A stretch of 64,000 bases of DNA from Aradus depressus (taxonomy: Eukaryota; Arthropoda; Insecta; Hemiptera; Aradidae), in contig OY759218.1 of the NCBI GenBank assembly GCA_963662175.1, positions 3,836,001-3,900,000 of the forward strand. Reading direction: 5' to 3'. Of the stretch, positions 32,274-44,200 are shown piece by piece (positions within the stretch are counted from its first letter, which is position 1; every line of letters starts with the position of its first letter). The notes under the pieces were generated by a model, which saw only the letters and a program-made list of their open reading frames with translations, did no database searches and was not told the DNA's origin. The position numbers were made by a program, and so were the translations under genes.

Positions 32274-35200
32274 ATGTCGATGCAGTATGGGATTGGTGTC
32301 ACTAAAAATAGATTTGAATTGATTGATATAGATGATGAGGATCCATTAGAACTATTGAAAATTCGCGAAAGAGAAAAGGAGGCTCAGAAAAAGACAAGAT
32401 TATCCGAAAAAGAGAATAAGGGCAAGGAACCAGCACTAAAAATCAAAGGAACTGTTAGTCGAAAAGGGATTAAGGATACTCAAAATTTGAAGACAGGATT
32501 CGACGAATCTCCAAAGCCCAGAGATGGTACATAACTTTTTTTTTTGTCTTTAAATGATAAATACATTTTTCTATTTTTTCGATACTTTAAAACAATTTTC
32601 GATATCGGTTCATCTGAAATGACACCGAGCAAGTCTTAACTTGTCGACGCTTGGTTAGTGAGGAAAAAAGAAGGCATGTGGTTACTTGTAGTATCCTAGA
32701 GGGACTTTAGTGGTGGAGTTATGGTATATTATAATAAAGGGGCTTTAATGATTTAGTGGTTAGTATTATTAGCCGAACAGAATGGTTCAGTGATAAAGAG
32801 TTATAGTTTGTACTAGAGTGGCTTTACTGGATGAGTTGTTATCACTACTGTCTTTGAATCTTTACTGGTTGTGGTTAGTATTACTAGCCTATATTATTAT
32901 CTTAGAGGGTTGAGTTGTTAGTGTTTCTATCGTAGATTGGCCTTAGTGATAGAGTGATAATAGTTATTAATCCCAAGGGACTTGGCTTGTTGAGTGGTTA
33001 GCGTTACTACCCTAGGGAGACTTTATTCGTTGTGTGGTTAGTGTTACTTTTCTAAAAGGGCTTTGTTGATTGATTGGTTATTCTAAAGGAGCTTTTATTG
33101 TTGGGTTTTTTTTTTTTTTTTTTGAAGTTTGAATTATTTTTGCAGGGACTCCCATATTTAACATGCATACCTTTAGTATGTTTATGTTTACACAATTGAA
33201 AGCGTTAACTAAGTCTAAAAAAACTGTCATAGTATGAGCATTTCCAGAGAAGCCAGTATTGATGTCAGAGACAAGGGATGTGAGGTTATCCAGAGTGCTA
33301 TGTCCTCTCCGAAAGCCATGTTGATAGTGAGGCAGTTTGTCGTGATTTTCCAGCCACCATTCAAGTCGCAATTTAATCATTCGTTCAAACTTCTTTACGA
33401 CACAAGAAGAAAGAGCCACAGGGCGATAGGAAGTTGGCTGGTCGGGAGGCTGACCTGGTTTTGGAATGGGGCGTACAACCTGGACCGACCACCCATGAAT
33501 CCATTCTCCGTGCAGCCACACCTGATTGTAAATCTTTAATAAGGCCTCATGAGCAGTTTTTGGTAGATTCTTCAACATGATGTATTGTATATTATCGTGC
33601 CCTGGAGTAACGTTAGTGCTAGCTTTCATTGCCATCTCTAGCTCTTGAAGGGTGAAGGGTAGGTTTAACTCGTTGTCATCAATGGCTATGTCAGTTGTGG
33701 AGGTTTCTTCAGGAATATACGGTGGAGCCAGGTTATCCATAAAATCTTCAATCCATTCTCCATTATTAGATTTCTGCGAGGTCTGCATTAAGCCCGATTT
33801 CAGTTTTCTAATTCTTTCCCAAATGATTTTTAAAGGTGTTCTATATTTAGTGAGTCGCAGAAGGAGGTCCAGCTTGCTTTCTTCTTGAGCTTGAGGATTC
33901 GTCTACATAAAGCTGTTTGTTTTTTGACTTCAATATAATTTTCCCGAGAAGGTTGAGCTTTATAATTATGGAAGGCTTTTTGTTTGTGTTCCCAAGCCCT
34001 TTTACAGTCCTCGTCCCATCAAGCTTTCGGAACGCCTCTATAGGAGTTGGCCTTAGAATGAGGAAGCGGTCTGGGTTTTGCGGATGGGATTGCTCTTGAT
34101 GCGGCATGGTTAATAATCTCCTGAAGCTGTCCGTAGTTTTGAGGAGGAGAAGCTACAATCATATCATTTACTATGGTCTTATAGAGGTCCCAATCGGCTT
34201 ATGCCGTGTTCCATCCTGTCTTAAAGTATCCAGCTACCAGTGGAGAATGGGTTTCGAACTGCAGGGCTATGAGAATACCCAAGTGATCCGAGCCAAGGTG
34301 TTCATTTAGAACTTCCCAAGTACATTGATAGGCCAAATCGGAAGACACTAGAGTGAGATCTGGAGCTGAGGGTTTACTTGCAGGACTAGGGATCCGTGTA
34401 GGGGAACCATCATTGAGAAAGCAGAATTTATGTTGGTCTAAAGCATCCAACAGGGCTCTACCTGCCGGGTCGACATAAGAGGAACCAAAAGCAGTGTGAT
34501 GGACATTCATGTCTCCACCTATTACAGTTGACTTGGGAAACTGAAGGAATAAATCTATCCATTGTACAATATTGAATTTATGATTAGGTTTTAGGTATAG
34601 GGATATTAATGCTATAGGGTTATTTTTAGTCTTCAGGCTAATGCCTGTGATTTGAAGGATATCGGATAGAGTGTTATTAAAATGTAGTTCAGCATATGTC
34701 AAGCTGTCATGTATCAATATCCCAGAGCCGCCGTAACCGTCGACTCTGTCGTCTCGTATGAAATTATAATGTGGGATTTTATAAGTTTGGTCTGGTAAGG
34801 TCCAGGTCTCCGATAGAAGCGCCTCATCTATCTTCTCTCTAGTTAATACTAGTATAAGGGAGAGCTTATTAGCGCAGAATGACCTCATATTCCATTGCAA
34901 AACTTTAAGGTTTCGCAACGAACTTGTATGTAAATGGTTGTGAGCGATATTCGCATGAATATTTGGTTTATTCATAAAAAAGTAGGTTTGATAATAAAAC
35001 TAAAAAGAAATCATAAATATAAATTAAGGAATAGGGGAATGGGAAATTAGTTGGAAGCAGATCTTCCACTAAAGTTATCTTTATTAATTTCATATTTTCC
35101 TTTGAGGCAGTCAACTGTACTCTGATTTTCATTGACTAAAGTGTACAATGTATGTCCTATGTTATCAATTATTTTTTCAAGGGACATTCTAGGATCTGAC

Positions 35201-38200
35201 TTCAGTGTCTGGATTAGGTTAGTCAGAGTGGATATGTATTTGTCAGTTTGGGTGGTTCGATGAGGGTTGGATGTGATTGGTTGAATGGGATCCGTCGGGG
35301 TGGGAGTGGGGGTTGGACTCATTTTAGAAGGTCTGTATGGTGTAAATCTAAGAGGTTTGATTTTTGTTTTGAAAGAGGATCGATTTCCTGGCTGCTCAAC
35401 CAGAGAAGGAAAGTTTGTATCATTCTCGCTAGGTGGCCCTCCGCTATTACTATTGTTACCTATAATATTTAATACTTGAAATTTATTGTTAGTTATGTCT
35501 GCGTAAGAGACATTAGAAAATTTCTTCTTGTTCTCATCAGCTTTAGCCAGAAAAATGGGACACTTTTTGTCATCAAAATTGTGTTTACCTCCGCAGCTGG
35601 CGCAAACGGGAGGGTGGTCGAGGTTGGGACAGTCCTTCTGATGGTTGTCACCACAGTGGTGACACCTGGGATTGCTCCTGCACTGGGCTGCCATATGGAA
35701 GAATCGCAGACAGTTCAGGCACTGTCTTACAGGCGGGATGTACGGTCTGACCGGACACCGAGCTCCGTAAATAGTTACATACTGGGGCAGGACCTGCCAG
35801 CAAATGTCACAAAACATGTGTCTAATGTAAATATTTTTCTCTTATTGTCTGTCTGCTCAGTACGTGTCAGTCGTCGGATATATACTGGTGACACTGAGGA
35901 TCGCATTTCTGTCAGTATTTCATTCTCGGGAAGAGATGGGTCCACATTACGAATAACTCCTATCCGTCTCTTTAGAAACTCCGGGATGTATGCGAACAGT
36001 TTTTTGTTTTTTAGCATCTCTTGTTCAACTATATAGTTGGCTACACTATAACTTTTAGTTTCTATTTTTACCCTGTTTCTGCCAGTTACCGATATGTTTA
36101 GGATATTTTCATAATTTAACTTAGGGTTCTCAAAGAGCATTTTTCCGAATGTCATAGAATGATATTTACCCACGTTATTTTCCAAACCTTCAACGAAAAC
36201 ATAGTACGGGCCGTGATCATTGGGGCTGAAACGATTTTGAGCCAGCCGATTCCTAAATTCGATAGTTTTGTTTTCTTTTTCATTTGGAGTTCATTTGTTA
36301 TGTATATTTTAGATTTACTTTGCAGTTCATCCGAATTAGGTCGTTTAAGAGTTTGGAGGTGCGATCCAGTAATATTATTCTGTATACCATCAGTATGGAG
36401 AGCTTCTAAATTCATGCTATTACTAATAAGCCTAACGTTTTGCCGAGCTAAACTCGTTAATTCATCAGTTTGCATCGGGTCTAAATTTGAATTTATATTT
36501 TCTTCATTAGGTAAGGTTAATTTGGGAGAAATTAATTCGTCATTTTGTAGTGGGGGTCCAGGGCCCCCACTCGTCGTGGACATGTTCGGGTCCAATCAAT
36601 TCAAAATTTAATAAATAATAATTCAAACTGGGAAGGGAAAAGATAAAAGAATAATGAAAAGAGAAAAGGGAAAGAAAAAGAAAAGAAGGTTAAATAAAAG
36701 TTATAGAAAGACGTAAGGTTGACTTATCTGAGTCCGAAGGCTGTCAATCCCCGGGAGCTGCAAATACGTCCGATCAAAACAACGTCTGAACAACAACTGT
36801 ATTGTTGGGTTGTTAGTGTTACTGTCGTAAAGAGACCTTATTAGAGGAATGCTCAATGTTTAATTTATATTTTTAGTTCGTATGATTTGAATTTTTTTTA
36901 AATATATGAAACAAAATATAATTATATGTAATAATAATTTTTAGATTATTTTTGTTAATTTCATATCATATTTCTGTTGTCAGATTCAAAAGGAAAAATT
37001 ATTGGAAAAGTTACAAACCAGATTAATGATAACAGGCCAAACAGCGAAGAACGAAATGGCGATTTTCAGCAGAGATCGTAAGACTTTTATACATTCACAA
37101 ATTGTGTATTACACATATATATTTTTTTCTACATACACTATATTTTATTAAGAAAAAGAAAAAATCGTTCTTTCCCACACAAGATACACTGAGTGTCAAA
37201 AGTATTCGGAATTTACTGTAATTTTTATTTTTATCTTTTGCCCATTTTATTTATTTATTTACTTTTAAGAGTTGTTACTCATTTGACAAGATGTTAAGTG
37301 GACAGATACATAATAATAACAACAAAATCATAACAAAAATAATTGTATTTTAGTAGTTTTTATCATTAAACGAACAAATAGTATAAACGACAGTTTCAAA
37401 AGTATCCGGAAATACATAATATAAGCTCTGAATTAATTTAATTAACATTTTTTCAAACAATTTAAGAACAAATAACAAAATGACAGTAATAATTTAATGT
37501 TTGGTTGGTAAAGCTTTCTGTTTAATTACACATTTTAGCCTTTTAGGCATTGATTTAATTTATTTATTGATTGTCTCTTGTCCGGATGCGGCTTCGAAAA
37601 ATTTTGTTACGAGAAAAAGGTGAGACCTTACAAAAAATTAGTGTGAATGCCGAAATGGAGATATAATAAAAAGGTACAGAAATGAAAATCGGCTTCATGA
37701 TAGTGAAAGGGGCCGTCCAAAACTGTTTAATGATAGAGATGAAAGACTTGATTATTAATCAAATCAGAAAAAATCCTGGAATGAGCGCCCCCAAACATTG
37801 TGCGGAATTTTGTAGAACTTCTGGATGCACAATAAGTGTTGCAACTGTTCGTCGCGTTCTAAAAAAACATAATTTTCATGGAACAGTTGCCCGAAAAAAG
37901 CCTTTTATCAGTTAAATTAATAAGAGAAAAAGGGTTGAGTTCCCAAATAATTTTTTAAAGAAGCCTGATGAATTTTGGAACGATGTAATTTTTACAGATG
38001 ATTCTCGCTTTTAAATACATGGTTCTGATGGGAGAATTAGGGTTTGGAGAAGACCAAACACGGAATTTAAAGAGGAAAATATGCGTGGGACCGTTAAACA
38101 TGAAGGGGGTCAGTGATGGTATGCGGCTGTTCTTCTTCGAAGGGGGTAGGTAACCTAGTTTTCACAGATGGAATTATGGATAGGTTTAAGTATGTTGGTA

Positions 38201-41200
38201 TACTGAAAAGCAACTTAAAAGAAAGTGCAAGAAAAATGGGGATCGAATCAAACTTTAAACTGTACCAGGACAATGTCCCTAAACATACGGTGTTATCTAC
38301 TAAGACTTTGGCTGCTGTATAATTGCCTTAACGTTCTGGAAACACCTCCCCATTCGCCCGATCTGAATTTAATTGAACATTTGTGGGCCCACCTAGAAAG
38401 AGAAATACGGAAATACAATATTAAAAATGGAAACGATCTGAAGGAAAAATTAATTCATGCGTGGAACAAAATCGGACAAGAGACAATCAATTAATTAAAT
38501 CAATGACTAAAAGGCTAAAATGTCTAATTAAACAAAAAGGTTTACAAACCAAATATTAAATTATTGCTGTTATTTTTGTTATTTGTTCTTAAATTGTTTG
38601 AAAAAATGTTAATTAAATTAATTTAGCTCTTATCTATATTAATAAAGCTGAAATGGGGTTTGTTTGTTTGTTTGTTTGTATGTATGTATGTTTATTCCAG
38701 CATCACGCCCAAACGGCTGGACGGATTTTTATGAAACTACCCCCTTTTGAGCCCGATTGAATAATGGGCTATGTGGCGTCCCAAAATTTTGAACGGGAGG
38801 GGGGTTGTGGGGGGGCCTAAGTATACATATAGAGTTAGCTCATTAACGGTTGGTCGTATTGTCACGAAATTTCGCATGTATTATTCCTGAAGGCCAAATA
38901 GAAATATAAGGTGTGTGGCGTCCCGAAGTTTTGAACGGGTGGGGGGGTTGAGGGGGGGGGCTAAGTATAAATATAGAGCTAGCTCATTACCGGTTGATCG
39001 TATTGTCACGAAATTTCCCATGTAGTATTCCTGAAGGCCAAATAGACAAATAAGATGTGTGGTGTCCCAAAGTTTTGAACGGGAGAGGGGGTTGTGGGGG
39101 AGGGGGGGGGGCTAAGTATAAATATAGAGCTAGCTCATTAACGGTTGATCGTATTGTCACGAAATTTCCCATGTAGTATTCCTGAAGGCCAAATAGAAAA
39201 ATAAGGTGTGTGGCGTCCCAAAGTTTTGAACGGGAGGGGGGGTTGTGGGGGGGCCTAAGTATAAATATAGAGCTAGCTCATTATCGGGTGGTCGCATTGT
39301 CACGAAGTTTCACATGTAGTAAAAAAAAAGGTGTGTGGCGACCCAAAGTTTTGAACGGGAGGGGGGGTTGTGGGGAGGAGGGGGCCTAAGTATAAATATA
39401 GAGCTAGCTCATTATCGGGTGGTCGCATTGTCACGAAGTTTCACATGTAGTAAAAAAAAAGGTGTGTGGCGACCCAAAGTTTTTAACGGGAGGGGGGGTT
39501 GTGGGGGGGAGGGGGCGTAAATATAAATATAGTGCTGGCTCATTAACGGTTGGTTAGATTGTCACGAAATTTCACATGTAGTATTCCTGAAGGCCAAATA
39601 GAAAAATAGGCGGTGTGACGGCTCAAAATTTTGTACGGGAGGGGGGGTTGTGGGGGGGGGGCCTAAGTATAAATATAGTGGTAGCTCATTAACGGTTGGT
39701 CGTATTGTCATGGAATTTCACATGTAGTATTCTTAAAAGCTTAAAATAGAAGTATAGGGTGTATAAGTCACAAAATTTTGAACGGGAGGATGGATTGATG
39801 GGGGCCTCAGTATAAGTATAGTGATAAGTCATTAACGGATGATCGGATTGTCACGAAATTTCACATGTAGTATTCATAAAGGCCAAATAGAAAAATAGGG
39901 TGTTTGACATCAAAAAATTGTGAACGGGAGGGGGGTTATGGGGGTAGGCCTAAATTTGAAGATAGTGATAGGTCATTAACGGATGATTGGATTGTCAGGG
40001 AATTTCACATGTAGTATTCTTGATGGCCAAATAGAAAAATACACTATGTGACATCTTAAAAATTTGGGAAGGGGGGGGGGCTAAGCATAAAAATAATGCT
40101 GAATGATTAAAGGGCAATCGGATTGTCATGAATTTCACATGTAGTAACTATGTATTCGCTGTGGGGTTCACTGTTGCAAGACATTTACTAGCTGTGATGT
40201 CCAGCGTTCCTAATATCGTACTAGCTGTGGGGTCCGCTGTTGCAAGGCACTTACTAGCTGTAGTGCTCTGCCCCAGCGTTCCTAACTATGTACTAGCTGT
40301 GGGGTTCGCTGTTGCAAGGCACCTACAAGACATTTACTAGCTGAGATGCCCAGCGTTCCTAATTACGTACTAGGTGTGGGGTCCGCTGTTGCAAGGCGCT
40401 AGCAGTGTGGCCCAGCGTATTTAACTACGTACTAGCTGTGGGGTCCGCCGTTGCAAAACTCATACTAGCTATGATGCCCTGTGGTTCTAACTACATACTA
40501 TCTGTGGGGTCCGCAGTTGCAAGGCACCTACTAGCTGTAGGGCCCAGCGTTCCTAAAAACGTACTAGCTGTGGGGTCCGCTGTTGCAAGGCACTTACTAG
40601 CTGTGATGCCCAGGGTTCCTAATATCGTACTAGCTGTGGGGTCCGTTGTTGCAAAGCATTTACTAGCTGTAGTGCCCAGCGTTCCTAACTATGTACTAGC
40701 TGTGAAGTTCGCTGTTGCAAAGCACTTACTAGCTGTAATGCTCAGCGTTCCTAACTACGTACTAGCTGTGGGGTCCGCTGTTGCAAGGCACTTAATAGCT
40801 GTAGGGCCCAGCGTTCCTAAAAACGTACTATCTGTGTAATCCGCTGTTGCAAGGCACTTACTAGCTGTGATGCCCAGCGTTCCTAACTTCGTACTAGCTG
40901 TGGGTTCCGCTGTTGCGAGGCACATACTAGCTGTGGTGACCAGCGTTCCTAACTACGTACTAGCTGTGGTGTCCGCCGTCGCAAGGCACATACTAGCTGT
41001 GATGCCCAGCGTTCCTAACTACGTACTAGCTGTGGTGCCCAGCGTTGCAAGGCACATACTAGCTGTGGTCACAAACGTTCTTAAGTACGCATTGGCTAGG
41101 ACGTCCAGCGATGCTAAGTGTTCACAAGCTGTGGTTTCCGCCGTTGAAAGGCGCATACTAGCTGTAGTGCCCAGGGATTCTAAAAACTTACTAGCGTTAC

Positions 41201-44200
41201 TACACTTGAAGGACTATAAGCCTTATTCCGTATGAATAATTGAAAATTATAACATCATGAATGTACTGTCGAGGAACTGAATAGCCTTATAGAAGATATT
41301 GGGAGAAAAGTCAAAGTTCCCCGGGCAACGCCGGGTATTACTGCTAGTATTATATATTTCCGAATACTTTTGACTTTGTCGTTTATAATATTTGTTAGTT
41401 TAATGATAAAAACGACTAAAATAAAATTATTTTTGTTGTTATTATTGTGTATCTGTCCTCTTAACATCTTGGCAAATGGGTAACTACTCATAAAATAAAT
41501 AGATAAGTGAATAAAAATAAATAAATAAAATTATTAAAAAATAAAAATCACAGTAAATTGCTAATACTTTTGACACATGTTTAGGGTGTGCAATTCCGGT
41601 TGTTAGAACACCATCTTCAGGCATTTAATTTGATACACATCGGATTTATCTCAACTGGATGGGATCTTTCGGTCTAGATATGAAGCTTGTTAACCTATTG
41701 GCTTTATAAGGCATGTTACTTTCCGCTTTCTTAAGTTAATCTCCGACTCCCTCAGAGAGACCCCACTGTGATAAAAACTTGTTTGCTACCACATTTCCTG
41801 TAGAAATTTGATCTCTTTTGTTTATTTAAATTTTGATTTCTACAGTAGTTTGCCGAAAATTGCCCTAAAAAAAATATTATCAATAATTTAAGACGTGCAA
41901 TTTTTAAGAAAGTACACGTATACAACGAAAAAAATTCAATTAAACAAACTTTACACTTGGATTCACAAAGAGATACCAATTTTTAAATAATTTTAAATAA
42001 TATTAATTTCTAATCCAAAGGTTTTTTAAATGATACTACTGGGACAACAGGGAAGATGAATAGAATAGAATTTGAAGAGGACAAATAATTGGGTTATTAT
42101 CTATATTTACATATTTAAATTTAAAAAAAAAACTTATTTGAACAAACAAAACAAAAATTTACAATGGCACAAAAACATTAAATTAATACTTAAAAAACTA
42201 TTTCTTTTTTTATTTGGGCATATTGAAAAATATATATTATTAATTGTACCTTCTCGACGCCTCTACCACAAAAACCAGACCCCGTCAACTCTTCACACTT
42301 TAATTCCACCCCAGTCAACTTTCATCTAATTGTTCAACTTCATTTTATTTAAAACATATCAAACCACATGTACCGTTTAAGAGCTAGCTCACGACTCCAT
42401 TACATTTAACACTATTTCACAGCTGTTTTTTATATGTTTTCTTGTTTTGTTTCTCAAACTCCTTGATATATATCTAATATATATATGATATTAGATTATA
42501 ATAAAAAAAAATTACCTCTTTTCATTAAAAAAATGTTCCGTAGTGTACATCACATTTGCCTTTTCCTTCTTTTTTAAAAAAAATGTTTGTTCACAAAATT
42601 TTTTTTTTTTTTTTTTTTTTTATATAAGTTCTTTCAGATTTAATTTCTTCCAATACACAGGTTGATTAGCTTCTTCCTCGAATCCACATGATAAGCTTCC
42701 TCCTTCAATACACAGATGGATTAACGTCTTCCTCCAATTCACATGATGGGCTCCTCCTCGAACGCACATGTTGGCTGGCTCCTTGATGTCTTCAACTCAT
42801 TGATCAACGATGTATCGAAGTCTCTCTCTCACTTACACTCACTGATCTATTTTTATTTTTTATATGCCCAATTCGACGCTCTTTTTATACATATATGCCC
42901 ATTTTTTATTTTTTTTATAACTATTTACAATTATTAAACTTATATATATACGTACCTAATTTCTAATAAACAAAGACGAATATTAATCTAAAAATTTACA
43001 ATTAATCCTTAACCTAAAGAAAATGTTAACTTAAATTTATAAAAATTGGAACTAATTGAACATAAAAAAAATAACATAATACTAAATTTTTTTTTTTACA
43101 TATTTACAGGTTCAGTCATAGTCATGAAATTAAGTTTGGAAATAATCAAGTTGCATATAGATTTAAGAAATTGCCAATTAATTTTACTTTCCGCCTTTAC
43201 CATCAATATACAATTGTATGTATTCAAAATAATTATATAAAAAGATTGTATATAAAAAAATTTACTTGAAATAAAAATTAAATAAATCCTTTTTTATTTA
43301 CTTCATCACACTTCCAAAATATTACTTAACAATCAAAATTAGGCTTCACGCCGGGTAATAAGGAATACAAATTTAATTTATTTAATATATATAGTACTTG
43401 TCTTTTGAGGTATTAAATTCTTTGAGACGTCCTTCATACTTCCTAACTAAAAAAAATGTATCTCACATATATTTCATTTCAATTTACTTCCCTAACTAAT
43501 TACACCCTAAGAATACTTTCCTCGATGTAGCAAAAATACGGTTCCTCCTATCTCAGGTAGGCAACCAACACTACAATATAAATCTCCAATATATCGCTAG
43601 TTCTTTCTAGTCGACATAAAAAAAATCATCTTTCACGCAGAAAAAAAATATATATCTCCAATATATCGCTAGTTCTTTCTAGTCGACACACAAAAAAAAT
43701 CATCTCCCACAGATCAAAAAAATATATATCTCTAATTAATCACTATCTCTTACTAGGATTAAAAATAATATCTCCCAAAACAAATCTATATAATCCCGAC
43801 GTCTAAAAGAATGTCATCAGCAATTTAATTCAAAACTTCTCTAATTAATATTACCCTTTGTTTGTTCCTATTCCTAAAGTTATATAATGTGCTCCTACAA
43901 CTCTTCTCATCTATTCTCTCTATTAAACAAATTTACGTAGAAAAACATGTTACTCAGAATAATAAATGAAATTGTCTAAATAATAGAATTTATAATAACA
44001 AAAACTTAATAATCTATGCATACATACAATTTATATAATATATTATCATTCCACGGCTTCTATACAGTTTCGTTCGTCTTTCTAATTTATAATATTATAA
44101 TGATTTAGTCACGTCCGGTATCCTAGCTGAACAGTTCCGAAACAGAAAATCTGTCCCCTTGACTCGGCCTCAGGAAGTTCGTCATGTCTCCAAAGAGATC

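Larger units (their letters stand above)
33108..36799 (-). mobile_element. Jockey-like LINE with poly(A) inside its RT gene, 12-bp target duplication
   Basis: TATTGTTGGGTT occurs at 33096-33107 and 36800-36811. The minus strand starts at 36799 with a 5' UTR, a broken gag-like ORF1 (36595-35047) and ORF2 (34975 onward). ORF2 stops in the middle of RT at an A run (plus-strand T run, about 33108-33124). The A run directly abuts the target duplication, so the copied RNA itself ended there. Confidence 0.88.
38633..41347 (+). mobile_element. non-autonomous Helitron, exact ends, inside Tc1 repeat
   Basis: It begins TCTATATTAATAAAG directly after an A (38632), ends with hairpin CCCGGGCAACGCCGGG (41319-41334) then TACTGCTAG at 41347, and is followed by T. 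TC start, hairpin plus CTAG end and A|T insertion are the Helitron hallmarks. Removing 38633-41347 restores the Tc1 right repeat as the complement of the left. No Rep/helicase gene; the interior is two tandem arrays. Confidence 0.9.
37187..41581 (+). mobile_element. Tc1-like transposon with ~395-bp inverted repeats, split by a Helitron
   Basis: Bounded by TA at 37185-37186 and 41582-41583. The outer ends share TGTCAAAAGTATT. The left repeat (37187 to about 37583) matches, inverted, the right repeat (about 38475-38632 continued at 41348-41581), for example AATTAATTTAATTAAC on both sides. Without the Helitron it is 1680 bp, a normal Tc1 size, but the repeats are far longer than the ~50 bp of classical Tc1. 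Lies in vig intron 2. Confidence 0.87.

Noticed and set aside
32274..32534. Single-exon 87-codon gene at the vig start exon
   Set aside because: The stop lies beyond a GT donor; phase 1 joins perfectly to 36984 and on to the HABP4 domain.
40128..41235. Three long open frames as protein genes
   Set aside because: They are translations of a 66-bp tandem repeat whose period keeps any frame open; kept as a finding, not as genes.
38740..41235. CRISPR array
   Set aside because: Spacers are not unique, units are diverged tandem repeats inside a Helitron, and the genome is animal.
41590..41630. Minus-strand CUGAAGAUGGUGUU with later CCGG, similar to the hammerhead repeats
   Set aside because: GAAA is replaced (GGAA) and the palindrome is gone; too decayed to list as a copy, though it may be one.
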